Shown here: one piece after another, positions 35,939-44,056 of the stretch
Numbering within the stretch: position 1 is the first letter of the stretch
Layout of the letters: every line of letters starts with the position of its first letter
NCBI GenBank assembly: GCA_020252485.1
Contig: JADCCX010000008.1
Location: forward strand, 62,001-126,000
Direction of reading: 5' to 3'
Length of the DNA stretch: 64,000 nucleotides
Source: Methylocystis sp.
GTDB lineage: Bacteria; Pseudomonadota; Alphaproteobacteria; Rhizobiales; Beijerinckiaceae
The notes under the pieces: model-generated
What the model saw: only the letters and a program-made list of their open reading frames with translations
Database searches by the model: none
Told to the model about the DNA's origin: nothing
Position numbers and translations under genes: made by a program

Positions 35939-36924
35939 CAGACAGCATCCTTGACGGGCGTGTTGCCAACCATCGGGCGGCGCCTGATGGCGGTCCAGCC
36001 TCGCTCGATCAGTCCGAGGACACCCTGCGGGCAGGCGATCAGCAGGCCGATCACGATGGCGGCGAAGATGATGAGGTAGAGCCCGCCGGTGAAGCGCAGC
36101 CACTCGGGCAGGACGACGCCCAGCAGCGCGCCGACGAACGGGCCCAGCTGATAGCCCGAGCCGCCCGCCACCACCATCAGCAAGAGGAAAAACGAAGCCG
36201 AAAGCTGGAAGGGCGAGGGATCGATGAATTCGACGAGCGGCGCATAGAGCGCGCCGGCGAAGCCCGCGTAGGCCGAGCCGATGGCGAAGGCGAGCAGCGT
36301 GTAGGCGCGGATGTTGACGCCAAGCGAAGCAGCCCGCACCGGATTTTCCCGCAGCGCCAGAAACGCCCGTCCCCAGGGGCTGCGCACCAGCCACCACAGG
36401 ATCAAGGCGAGGATAAGGGTGACGGCAACGACGAAACGGTGGAACGGCAGGGCATTGTCCGTCCTGACGCCGAAGACCACCGGGCGCGGGATGTTGGAGA
36501 TGCCGAAGACGCCGCCTGTCAGCCATTGCTCGTTGCGCAGCACCAGCCAGACCAGCGTCGAGAAGGCAAGCGTGACGAAGGCGAGGTAATGCGCCTTGAC
36601 CCTCAGCGCGGGAAAGCCGAGCAGCAGCCCCGCCGCGAAGCATAGGGCCCCGGAGATTGCGAAGGCGGAAAACCAGCCGACGCCCGCCTTCGTCGTGAGC
36701 AATGCGGTGGCATAGGCGCCAATGCCCATGAACGCGGCCTGCGCCAGAGACTTCAGCCCGGCGATGCCGAGCGTGAGGTTGAGGCCCATCACCGCCACGG
36801 CCGTCACCAGCCAGAGCGACAGCACATAGGTGCCGTAGCGGCCCATTCCGGCGGGCGCGAACCAGAGGATCGCAGCACCTGCGATCAGCGTGACGAGCAC
36901 GCCATCGACACGTGAGGCGCTCAT
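35938..36924 (-). CDS. livM: branched-chain-type ABC transporter permease, LivM
   Basis: 328 residues with 8-10 hydrophobic helices. SLAQAAFMGIGAYATALLTTKAG, RVKAHYLAFVTLAFS, and the cytoplasmic loop WGRAFLALRENPVRAASLGVNI are LivM signatures. The start is ATG 36924, which overlaps the livH stop as ATGA. An open frame extends upstream to 37353 but overlaps livH. Confidence 0.92.
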   Translation of the reverse strand: MSASRVDGVLVTLIAGAAILWFAPAGMGRYGTYVLSLWLVTAVAVMGLNLTLGIAGLKSLAQAAFMGIGAYATALLTTKAGVGWFSAFAISGALCFAAGLLLGFPALRVKAHYLAFVTLAFSTLVWLVLRNEQWLTGGVFGISNIPRPVVFGVRTDNALPFHRFVVAVTLILALILWWLVRSPWGRAFLALRENPVRAASLGVNIRAYTLLAFAIGSAYAGFAGALYAPLVEFIDPSPFQLSASFFLLLMVVAGGSGYQLGPFVGALLGVVLPEWLRFTGGLYLIIFAAIVIGLLIACPQGVLGLIERGWTAIRRRPMVGNTPVKDAV

Positions 36925-37799
36925 ACGCCACGCTCCTCCTTGCGTCCGAACAGACCTTCCGGCTTGACCAGAATGATGGCGACCAGCAGGACAAGCGGCA
37001 CGGCCAGCCGGTAAGAGGTCGAGATATAGGCGGCAGCCAGGCTGTCGATCACCCCCACCAGAAGCCCGCCGGCGAGCGCGCCGCGCACCTGGTTGAAGCC
37101 GCCGACGATGGCCGCGATGAAGGCGAAGAGCCCGATGACCTCGCCGTTCGAGAATTTCGCCAGATAGATCGGCGAAATGAGGATCGAGGCCAATGCCGCC
37201 AGCGCCGCGTTGATCAGAAAGGTCAGCATCACCATCTGCGCCACCGGAATCCCCAGGATCAGGGCCACATTCGGGTTCTGCGCCGAAGCCTGCATCTGCC
37301 GCCCGGTTTTCGTCTGGGTGACGAACCATTGCAGCGCGCCGATGGCGAGGCATGCGACGATGATGATCGCGACATGCTGGAGCGAAATGGAAATGCCGAG
37401 AAGGCTCACGGTTTCCTGCGGCACGAGCGAGGGAAAGCGCTGCGCTTCAGCAGTGAACCCATCCTTGGCGCCCTCCTTCATGATGATTGAAAGCGCCATG
37501 GTCGCGATCGCCAGCGGCAGCACGCCGTGCCGGATCATCGGATCGACGATCACCAGTTTGAAGCCCCAGCCGAAGAGAGCGATAAAGGCCGCAATTCCGG
37601 CGATCACGGCCAGCCAGACCGGCAGGCCGAAGAGCTTGACCGCCGCGAGGATAAGAATGGCCGGCAGCATGACGAACTCGCCCTGCGCGAAGTTGATCGT
37701 CTGCGATGTCTGCCAGACCAAAGTGAAGCCGATGGCCGCGAGCGCATAAATCGCGCCCGTGGCGAGCCCGGCGATCAGGTAGGCGAGAAACTCGGCCAT
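36921..37799 (-). CDS. livH: branched-chain-type ABC transporter permease, LivH
   Basis: 292 residues, about eight membrane helices. GLATGAIYALAAIGFTLVWQTSQTINFAQGEFVML is the standard LivH opening (given as a region, residues 10-45), and TGRQMQASAQNPNVALILGI is the cytoplasmic loop. It forms the membrane channel with LivM. It lies 50 bp downstream of the binding-protein gene. Confidence 0.92.
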   Translation of the reverse strand: MAEFLAYLIAGLATGAIYALAAIGFTLVWQTSQTINFAQGEFVMLPAILILAAVKLFGLPVWLAVIAGIAAFIALFGWGFKLVIVDPMIRHGVLPLAIATMALSIIMKEGAKDGFTAEAQRFPSLVPQETVSLLGISISLQHVAIIIVACLAIGALQWFVTQTKTGRQMQASAQNPNVALILGIPVAQMVMLTFLINAALAALASILISPIYLAKFSNGEVIGLFAFIAAIVGGFNQVRGALAGGLLVGVIDSLAAAYISTSYRLAVPLVLLVAIILVKPEGLFGRKEERGV

Positions 37800-37849
37800 G
37801 CGGCGTTCTCCGAACAGGGGCCGAAGCCCGCAGGCCCTTCCCCCGACGC

Positions 37850-38986
37850 TCAGGGATTGATCATCGGCAGCGTGCCCTTGATCACCTGCTTGCCGCCGAC
37901 AACCTCGGCGAGGAAGCTCTCGCGGTCGAGATCGCCGTTCTGCTCGATTTTGGTGGTGATCATGATGCCGGGCTCGTCAGCGGGCGTGATCGTCGCGCCG
38001 CGAAGCGTGTCGGCGAGGCCCTTCTTGTCGAATTTCTTCTGCTTTTCCGTGCCCCACTTGATCATAGCGACCGCCATATAGCCCTTCAGGCCGTTATGGT
38101 CGGAGACATAATTGTAGCGCTCCTGGAAGCGCTTGCCGAACTCCTGGAAGGCCGGGATCGGCGCATCGATCGACAGGCCGACATGGCCGCGAACGCCATT
38201 GGCGGCATCGCCGGCGAGCTCGATCACCTTCGCGCCCAGCAGCGTTGTTTCCCCGATCAGCGGCTTGTCCACGCCCTGTTGCTTGGCGGCGCGCAGCAGG
38301 CGGGCGCTCTCCTCCTCGTTCAGATAGACGAAGACCGCGTCGGCATTGGCATTCTTGATCTTGATCGCATCGGCGGCGAAATCCGCCTGGCCCTGCTCGG
38401 TCGAAATGTCGGCCGCGACACGGATGCCGGCCTTCTGCAGCTCCGGCAGGATGGCGTCGCGCCCGCCCTTGCCGAAATCGTTGTTCACCCAGACCACGGT
38501 GACGCTGTTGGCCTTGACCGTATCCTTGAGGTAGGCGGCGATCTTGGGCATCGCCGCCGCCTGGCTGAGCGAGGTGCGGAAAAGGAACTGATTGCCCTGC
38601 CGCGTGAGGCCGGCGGCCTCGCCGCCGACGATCTGGGCGATCTCGGCGCGCTGCGCGATCTGCATCGAGGCCCCGATCGGGCCGGAGAAGACCGGCCCGA
38701 GAACGGCATAGGTGCCTTCATCGATGGCGCGCTGCACGGCGGCGCGCGTGTTGCCGGGGTTGGTCTGGGTATCGTAGTGGATGATCTCGATCTGGCGGCC
38801 CATGATCCCGCCCCTGGCGTTGATCTCGGCCACTGCCAGATCAATGCCGTTCTTCCAGTTTGTGCCCGCCGTCGCCCCGGCGCCCGACAATTCGACAACA
38901 TTGATGAGTTTGACTTTTTCCTGCGCCTGGGCAGTTCCGGCAAATGCAAGCGCGGCAAAAGCCGCCGTCAGGATGGCTCGGTTCAT
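37850..38986 (-). CDS. ABC transporter substrate-binding protein (LivK-like, type I periplasmic fold)
   Basis: 378 residues with signal peptide (AAFAALAFAGTAQA). KVKLINVVELSGAGATAGTNWKNG, EINARGGIMGRQIEIIHYDTQ and AVLGPVFSGPIGASMQIAQ follow the amino-acid/amide/aromatic-acid binding family. TTGGAGGGATACCC precedes the ATG. It is the first gene of the operon ending in the shikimate-dehydrogenase-like gene, so an aromatic or hydroxy-acid ligand is more likely than leucine. Confidence 0.88.
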   Translation of the reverse strand: MNRAILTAAFAALAFAGTAQAQEKVKLINVVELSGAGATAGTNWKNGIDLAVAEINARGGIMGRQIEIIHYDTQTNPGNTRAAVQRAIDEGTYAVLGPVFSGPIGASMQIAQRAEIAQIVGGEAAGLTRQGNQFLFRTSLSQAAAMPKIAAYLKDTVKANSVTVVWVNNDFGKGGRDAILPELQKAGIRVAADISTEQGQADFAADAIKIKNANADAVFVYLNEEESARLLRAAKQQGVDKPLIGETTLLGAKVIELAGDAANGVRGHVGLSIDAPIPAFQEFGKRFQERYNYVSDHNGLKGYMAVAMIKWGTEKQKKFDKKGLADTLRGATITPADEPGIMITTKIEQNGDLDRESFLAEVVGGKQVIKGTLPMINP

Positions 38987-39484
38987 GGGTATCCCTCCAA
39001 GGATTATGGCGATGCATCATCCATGTGCATCATTCCCTCCTATTCCAACATTGCGGAGGGGAAGAACGCAATAGCCGGTTTTAGGGCGCAGGCCAGCACA
39101 AAGCTGGGCTTCCACAGCCAGACGGGGATTGGTGGGCCAGCCAGCGCCAATAGAACCTGTCTGGTAAGCTGGCCTCCCTGCTAACAGGGAAAAAAACAGG
39201 GAATTTTCTGGAGAACGTGAGGTTTGGCGATATTGAGCGTCGAAAGCTCGCGCATTTGCAATGGGTTAGCGGCGCATTCCCTGGCTTCAGGAACGGAGAA
39301 TTTCTGTTCGCTGATCAGGGAGCGAACAGGTTGGCTGCAGGGAAGCTGCGGAGGAAAAACAGATACCGAACAAAACTGCACATGTTCTTTCCGAACTGCA
39401 TTTCACCTGTGGATACAGATGGTTGCCGGATTTGTATTTTCGAACGAAGCTGGTGCATTCTGATCGTCCGTTTGGTGTCGGACT
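38987..39484. other. AT-richer intergenic region, probable left edge of genomic island
   Basis: About 500 bp with no intact gene. GC drops compared with both sides, especially 39180-39400 (CTAACAGGGAAAAAAACAGG and following). A short perfect inverted repeat, CTGTTCGCT ... AGCGAACAG, lies near 39303-39330. Near 39134 the sequence TTGGTGGGC, followed 15 bases later by GAACCTGT, resembles the 3' part of the tRNA-Val gene at 57.8 kb. The segment ends in a decayed metallo-hydrolase gene. Confidence 0.5.
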
Positions 39485-39806
39485 CGCTTTCCTGGATGTG
39501 GCCGGAATCCGGCAGCATGCAGCCCAGCAGATCAATGGTGGCCTGCGTCGCGTAGATCCGCCGCCCGAAGCCCGCCAGCATGAGCTTGGGGATCAGCCCG
39601 GAGTGATCAATATGCGCATGCGTCAGCACCATTGCGTCGATGCGCCGGGGATCGAACGGAAACGGCTCGTAGTTGAGCTGTTTGAGCGTCTTTGAGCCCT
39701 GGAACATCCCGCAGTCGATCAACACACGGGCTCGGCCGCTCTCAAGCAGGAAACATCAGCCCGTGACCGTTCCGGCAGCGCCGTGGAAGCTCAGGGAGAC
39801 GGGCAC
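39485..39806 (-). pseudogene. truncated MBL-fold (beta-CASP-type) metallo-hydrolase
   Basis: On the minus strand, GTG 39806 begins VSLSFHGAAGTVTG, then a TGA (39756-39758) interrupts codon 17 before [20 protein letters not shown]. The frame continues with [14 protein letters not shown], the metal-binding HxHxDH motif, and homology ends near HIQESE (about 39485). After this the sequence is unrelated. A full homologue needs several hundred more residues, so this is a pseudogene with both a nonsense codon and a 3' truncation. Confidence 0.8.
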
Positions 39807-39822
39807 AGGTTTTCCTGTTCGG

Positions 39823-40665
39823 TCAGTGCGACATGAAGACCGGGATTTCGGATTCGCTGAGCATCGAATCCGTCACGCCGCCCATGACCAACTGCCGCCA
39901 GCGGGAATGCGCGAAGGCCCCCATGACGATCATGTCGGCGCCGACGAGCGTGGCGCGGCTGCGCAGGGCCTTGCCCGCGTCGCCATCCGTCGCGTCCACA
40001 TTGGCGACGGTGGCGTTGATGCCGTGCCGCGAGAGATGAGGGGCGGCTTCAGCGCCTGGAACAAGCTTGGAGAGATCTTTCTCCTTCAAGACAGAGGCGA
40101 GTTCGACATACTCGGCGCTGGTCAGAAGCGGCATGGCGTCATTCAGCGCGCGCGCGGCCCGCGCCGTGCCGTCCCAAGCCACGACGATGCGCTTGGCCTT
40201 GAACGCCGCGAGGCCTGCCGGGACGACAATGAGAGGGCGGCCGGTGTGGAACAGAAGCTCCTCGGCGAGGGCCCGCCCGATGGTGAAATATTCCGCCGGG
40301 CAGTCGATGATGGTGAGATCATGAAGCCGGCCCTGGGCCGCGGCAAGATCGACCGCGTCCGCCTGATTGAGTTGCGCCGAGCGGACATCGCAGCCAAGGC
40401 CTGACGACGCGAGCTGCGCCTTGAGAGCCGTTTCAGCCTCTTCAATCCGCTTCTTCTCCTCGGCGTTCGCGGGGCCGACAAGGGATCCGACGAAACCGGG
40501 CGCAATGCTGTAGGGCGGGTCGTAGTGATGCCCCAGGACGCGGAATGTGATGTGCGCCTTCGTTTTCTCCCCCAGTGACAGGCCGTAGGAAACCGCCGCT
40601 GTCAAATGCCCTTCCCGATCCGGCGCAAACGGCACGAAGATGTTCTTGATCTGATTCAGCGGCAT
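39823..40665 (-). CDS. universal stress protein with two UspA domains
   Basis: 280 residues, two tandem UspA folds. The second keeps the nucleotide-binding pattern: IVVAWDGTARAARALNDAMPLL early and VMGAFAHSRWRQLVMGGVTDSML (G-2x-G-9x-G-S/T-like) near the end, closing EIPVFMSH. The first domain is less conserved (FVPFAPDREGHLTAAVSYGLSLG). Such proteins are induced by hypoxia or stationary phase in many rhizobia. A TTGAGGCATATCAA box is centred 61.5 nt upstream of the start. The MBL pseudogene follows 16 bp after the stop. Confidence 0.9.
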   Translation of the reverse strand: MPLNQIKNIFVPFAPDREGHLTAAVSYGLSLGEKTKAHITFRVLGHHYDPPYSIAPGFVGSLVGPANAEEKKRIEEAETALKAQLASSGLGCDVRSAQLNQADAVDLAAAQGRLHDLTIIDCPAEYFTIGRALAEELLFHTGRPLIVVPAGLAAFKAKRIVVAWDGTARAARALNDAMPLLTSAEYVELASVLKEKDLSKLVPGAEAAPHLSRHGINATVANVDATDGDAGKALRSRATLVGADMIVMGAFAHSRWRQLVMGGVTDSMLSESEIPVFMSH

Positions 40666-40719
40666 GGTTGGCTCCTGTGAATGACGTCGGCAATCCTGCA
40701 GTCAAAATCCGGTGCTGGC

Positions 40720-40733
40720 TTGAGGCATATCAA
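40720..40733 (-). promoter_or_regulatory. FNR/FixK-type box upstream of the usp gene
   Basis: TTGAGGCATATCAA matches TTGA-N6-TCAA, and nine of ten bases of TTGAT-N4-ATCAA. Its centre is 61.5 nt before the universal stress protein start. With activation from about -41.5, this would put the transcript start about 20 nt before the ATG. Confidence 0.75.
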
Positions 40734-40772
40734 GAGCGCGCGGCCCACGGCCTGGCGCATGGCGCCGCTTTC

Positions 40773-40794
40773 AGCAGATCGGGAAGAATCTGCT
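40773..40794. repeat. 7-bp hairpin between phaC and usp
   Basis: AGCAGAT and ATCTGCT are separated by eight bases and followed by TTT on the plus strand. It could help end phaC messages, but the T-run is on the wrong side for leftward transcription, so the role is uncertain. Confidence 0.4.
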
Positions 40795-40852
40795 TTTAGC
40801 GATGCGGGCATATGGCCAGCCTCCATTGATGAGTCTTCGCCCTAACTTCACC

Positions 40853-42685
40853 TCAGCCATGGACATAGGTTCCCGGTGCGGGACCCAATCCTGGGAACTC
40901 CCTGCGCCCCTGCGCCGGGGGATCAATGAACCGGCCCGAATGTGCGCCCAGCCACTCAAACCAGGCCGTCCACCAGGAACCCTCATGATATGCAGCATTC
41001 CTGAACCAGTGATCGGGATCAACATGCGGATCATTCGCCGCTGTGGCCGCAATACGGAAGTGGCGATCTGCCCGGGTGGGGGGCGAGACGATCCCCTGAT
41101 TGTGACCGCCGTTGGTCAGCGCGAATGTGATGGGTGAATCCGTCAGCTGGTGCAGCTTGTAGACGGACCGCCAGGGCGCCACGTGGTCCCACTCCGTGGC
41201 GACGGCGAACATCGGAACGTGAATATCATGGAGACTGACAGTTTCACCATCGACCTCCAGGCGTCCCTCCGCGAGATCATTCTTCAGGTAGAAGGCCCTG
41301 AGATACTCGCTGTGCATGCGGCCCGGCATGCGGGTTGCGTCAGCCGACCAGGCCGCCACATCGGTCATCTTCTCCCGCTCGCCCAGCAGATAGTGCCGGA
41401 TCAGACGAGACCAGATCAGGTCTTTGGAGCGAAGCAGGTGGAATGTTCCCGCCATCTGCGAGGCTTCAAGGGCGCCTTGCTCCCACATCATGTCATCGAG
41501 AATGGCGAGCTGGCTCTCATCCACGAATATCTTCAGTTCACCCGCCTCTGAGAAATCGGTCTGCGCCGCCAGGAGCGTCAGCGACTGAAGCCTGTCGTCG
41601 CCGTCGCGCGCCATCGCAGCTGCCGTCACCGCGAGCAAGGTTCCGCCAATGCAGTAGCCGACGCCATGGAGCTTGCCCGCGCCCGTCCTCGCCAAGGCTG
41701 TTTCAATCGCAGGCATGACGCCGCCAGACCGGTAGTCATCGAAGCCAGTGTTGTGATCCAGTCCGGTGGGATTGCGCCAGGACAGGACAAACACCGTGAA
41801 CCCCTCGTTCACGAGGTGCCTTATCAGCGAGTTCTGCGGACTGAGATCGAGGATATAGTATTTCATGATCCAGGCCGGAACGATGAGGATCGGTTCGGCC
41901 CGGACCTTGTCTGTTGTCGGGCGGTATTGAATAACCTCTGCGAGATGGTTCCGCAGGACCACTTCGCCCGGTGTCAAGGCGACGGTCTCGCCGGGCTCGA
42001 AAGCCTCCACCCCAACCGGTTTTTGACGATGCAATGTGCGCTGGACATCATCGAAGAGATACTGCGCACCCTGCAGGATGTTCCGGCCTTTCGTATCCAG
42101 CGTCTTCTTCAGGACTTCCGGATTGGTGAGCGGGAAGTTGGAAGGGGCCGCCATGTCAAGCGCCTGCCGTCCGACAAAGTGCAGAAGATCGAGATGATGC
42201 TTCGTGGCGCCGTGAATGCCGCGCGTCGCCTCATCCCACCAGCGCTCCGCCGCAAGGAAGCTCTCAGCGTAGATCGCGAAAGGAAATTGTCGCCAGCTCT
42301 CGTGCCGGAAGCGCTTGTCATGGGGCAAAGAGCGGGCGAAGGGATTGCAGGCGCCGCGGCCGGCAGCCGTTTCCAGCGCAGTCTCCGCGACATGGGCGGC
42401 TTCGGTGACGCCGGCCTGGGCAATCTCCGCCATGCGGCCAGGAGAAGCGGCCAGATGCACCGCCCAGTCGAACCAGGCCTCGGCGATGCCCATGGGAGAA
42501 AAGCCGCCCGAAAGCCTTGCCATGGCGGCATGCAGAATGCGGTCCGCAGGCGTCTCCATCGAAATAGCTTGCTCGAAGGTGTGGTCTGAGACCGCAGGCG
42601 CCTCGGCAGGCGGGGCCATGCCAGCCGCGATTTCAAGCGCCCGTGCGTGGCGCGGCTTGCTGGATGCAGTCCGCATATTTGGCAT
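40853..42685 (-). CDS. phaC: class I poly(3-hydroxyalkanoate) synthase
   Basis: PhaC polymerises hydroxyacyl-CoA into PHA on granules. 610 residues, a class I length. The lipase-box-like GYCIGGTLLAVTAAAMA carries the catalytic cysteine; the aspartate is expected in VATEWDHVAPWRSVY and the histidine in NGGHNQGIVSPP. PAWIMKYYILDLSPQNSLI and GFTVFVLSWRNPTGLD are also family signatures. It diverges from a phasin gene across a 138-bp region with an FNR/FixK-type palindrome. The N-terminal ~35 residues are variable and basic. Confidence 0.93.
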   Translation of the reverse strand: MPNMRTASSKPRHARALEIAAGMAPPAEAPAVSDHTFEQAISMETPADRILHAAMARLSGGFSPMGIAEAWFDWAVHLAASPGRMAEIAQAGVTEAAHVAETALETAAGRGACNPFARSLPHDKRFRHESWRQFPFAIYAESFLAAERWWDEATRGIHGATKHHLDLLHFVGRQALDMAAPSNFPLTNPEVLKKTLDTKGRNILQGAQYLFDDVQRTLHRQKPVGVEAFEPGETVALTPGEVVLRNHLAEVIQYRPTTDKVRAEPILIVPAWIMKYYILDLSPQNSLIRHLVNEGFTVFVLSWRNPTGLDHNTGFDDYRSGGVMPAIETALARTGAGKLHGVGYCIGGTLLAVTAAAMARDGDDRLQSLTLLAAQTDFSEAGELKIFVDESQLAILDDMMWEQGALEASQMAGTFHLLRSKDLIWSRLIRHYLLGEREKMTDVAAWSADATRMPGRMHSEYLRAFYLKNDLAEGRLEVDGETVSLHDIHVPMFAVATEWDHVAPWRSVYKLHQLTDSPITFALTNGGHNQGIVSPPTRADRHFRIAATAANDPHVDPDHWFRNAAYHEGSWWTAWFEWLGAHSGRFIDPPAQGRREFPGLGPAPGTYVHG

Positions 42686-42741
42686 CGCAGGCTCTCCATC
42701 TTCTGTTAGGAACCAGTCTGCCGATTACGCTGGGTATCGGA

Positions 42742-42755
42742 TTGACCTGCGTCAA
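42742..42755. promoter_or_regulatory. FNR/FixK-type box between phaC and phasin genes
   Basis: TTGACCTGCGTCAA is a TTGA-N6-TCAA palindrome with the fifth base pair also symmetric. The centre is 63.5 nt upstream of the phaC start and 75.5 nt upstream of the phasin start, so one site could serve both directions. Confidence 0.75.
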
Positions 42756-42823
42756 CATGCTGTTCCTGGAGCCTGCGACATTGGGTCCGGGCGGGGCTCC
42801 ATCAACTATAGGGAGACATCATC

Positions 42824-43216
42824 ATGTCAGCACCAAAAAGCGCAGCTGCAACCGGTCAGCAGCAATTCGGAGCAGGTTCCGCGGAAAGCCTGACACGATC
42901 CGTTCAGGATGGGCTCGCAACAACCATGGAGATTCCCAAGAAGATCATGGAGGCCAATCTTGAGACGGGCTCCGAGCTCCTGACGTTCATGAGCCGCCGC
43001 ATGAAAGCGCAGGCCGATCTCTTTGGCGGCATAGGTCATTGCCACAACGCGGATGAAGCCGCCGACATGCAGCGCAAATTCTGGGACAAGGTGACCAGGG
43101 ACTATTCGGAGGAGATGAATCATCTCGCCAAGATCGCCCGCAAGAACTTCGAGACCGTCTCCGGATTGATGGCTCCAAAGACCAACGGCGGCGATGACCA
43201 GAGGAGAGCTTTGTGA
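42824..43216 (+). CDS. phasin (PHA granule-associated protein)
   Basis: 130 residues, mostly amphipathic helix. ESLTRSVQDGLATTMEIPKKIMEANLETGSELLTF and MRRKFWDKV-like segments (MQRKFWDKVTRDYSEEMNHL) are phasin_2-type. Phasins coat PHA granules and control their size. AGGGAG lies 8 bp before the ATG. It faces phaC and overlaps the next gene by 4 bp. Confidence 0.85.
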   Translation: MSAPKSAAATGQQQFGAGSAESLTRSVQDGLATTMEIPKKIMEANLETGSELLTFMSRRMKAQADLFGGIGHCHNADEAADMQRKFWDKVTRDYSEEMNHLAKIARKNFETVSGLMAPKTNGGDDQRRAL

Positions 43217-43692
43217 AGCGGCCCGTCAGCTGGATTCTGATAGCCGATGGCGGCACAGCCCGGACCTATCGGACCACCGGCGAAACCGGGGCTCATCGGG
43301 CGCGGCTGGAAGCCATTCCTGACGGCTCGTTCACAAGATCGGATCCCGCCCAATTTGGACCGCGTCCCGGCAAGAATTTCGCCAGCGCCCTGCGCAATTC
43401 CGGTCACGGCGTGACGACTCACGAAGGCCAGAAGCGGCGCGCGGAGCAAGAGTTCGTGGCGGCGGTGCTGGCCTGGATCGAGAAGCCTGAGCAGTTGGCC
43501 GCATTCGAGCGCCTGATCGTGGCGGCGCCGCCACGGATCCTGGGAGAGATCCGCATGGCTTTATCCCCTGCTCTGGCCAAGCGGATCCATAGCGAAATCC
43601 ATGGAGATCTGATGAAATTGCCGATCAAGGAGCTTGAAAAGCGGGTGCTGGCCAGCATTCCCGATCCGGGCGCTGAACAGCGCCTGCACTGA
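43213..43692 (+). CDS. host attachment family protein
   Basis: 159 residues, opening SWILIADGGTARTYRTTG, with KNFASALRNSGHGVTTHEGQKRRAEQEFVAAVLAWI and LIVAAPPRILGEIRMALSPALAKRIHSEIHGDLMKL as the conserved core (regions). These match the family first named from an Agrobacterium attachment locus; it resembles eRF1/Pelota-like folds, and the real function is unclear. GTG 43213 overlaps the phasin stop (GTGA), so expression follows the phasin. Confidence 0.85.
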   Translation: MKRPVSWILIADGGTARTYRTTGETGAHRARLEAIPDGSFTRSDPAQFGPRPGKNFASALRNSGHGVTTHEGQKRRAEQEFVAAVLAWIEKPEQLAAFERLIVAAPPRILGEIRMALSPALAKRIHSEIHGDLMKLPIKELEKRVLASIPDPGAEQRLH

Positions 43693-43696
43693 TTCG

Positions 43697-43990
43697 GATC
43701 AGCCTGGCCTCACAGGCGAAGATATAGCCCATGCCGCGCACCGTCTTAAGCAGGCGTGGATTCCCGGGATTGGCCTCGGTCTTCTTTCGCAATCCGGCTG
43801 TGTAGTCGTCCTCACCGGGCTCAGGGCCGACAGCGCGATCAATCATGTCACTCTTGCCAGTGATCATGACGATAGGAACATCGTGACGACTCCGGATCTC
43901 CCCGGCAAAGATCAGACCGTCTCGACCCCCGGGCATCAGATCGAGCGTCGCTGGATCGATATGTCCCGCAGATTCAGCTTTGTCACAATC
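43697..43990 (-). pseudogene. internally deleted OmpR-type response regulator
   Basis: The minus strand reads DLMPGGRDGLIFAGEIRSRHDVPIVMITGKSDMIDRAVG, the middle of a receiver domain that has lost one residue of DLMLPGG. It then jumps from EDDYT to LRKKTEANPGNPRLLKTVRGMGYIF, the end of an OmpR winged helix. Linker and most of the DNA-binding domain (about 90 residues) are missing. The N-terminal half of the receiver is also not recognisable. It is a gene remnant in the gap between the host-attachment and acyl-CoA synthetase genes. Confidence 0.8.
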
Positions 43991-44056
43991 CGACTGCCAT
44001 TCAGGCTTACAGAAGTTCACATCTGGGTCTCATGATCGATCCGGCGGAGGCCCCCC

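Noticed and set aside
39130-39160. TTGGTGGGC ... GAACCTGT as a firm attachment site
   Set aside because: Only 9 and 8 bases match the tRNA-Val 3' end, with different spacing; too weak to call an att repeat without comparison to an empty site.
39217-39555. 112-codon open frame on the plus strand in the AT-richer edge
   Set aside because: No domain or credible ribosome-binding site; it overlaps the antisense MBL-fold remnant and is probably noncoding debris.
40773-40797. intrinsic terminator for phaC
   Set aside because: The stem is good, but the T-run is on the side that suits rightward transcription, and phaC runs leftward.
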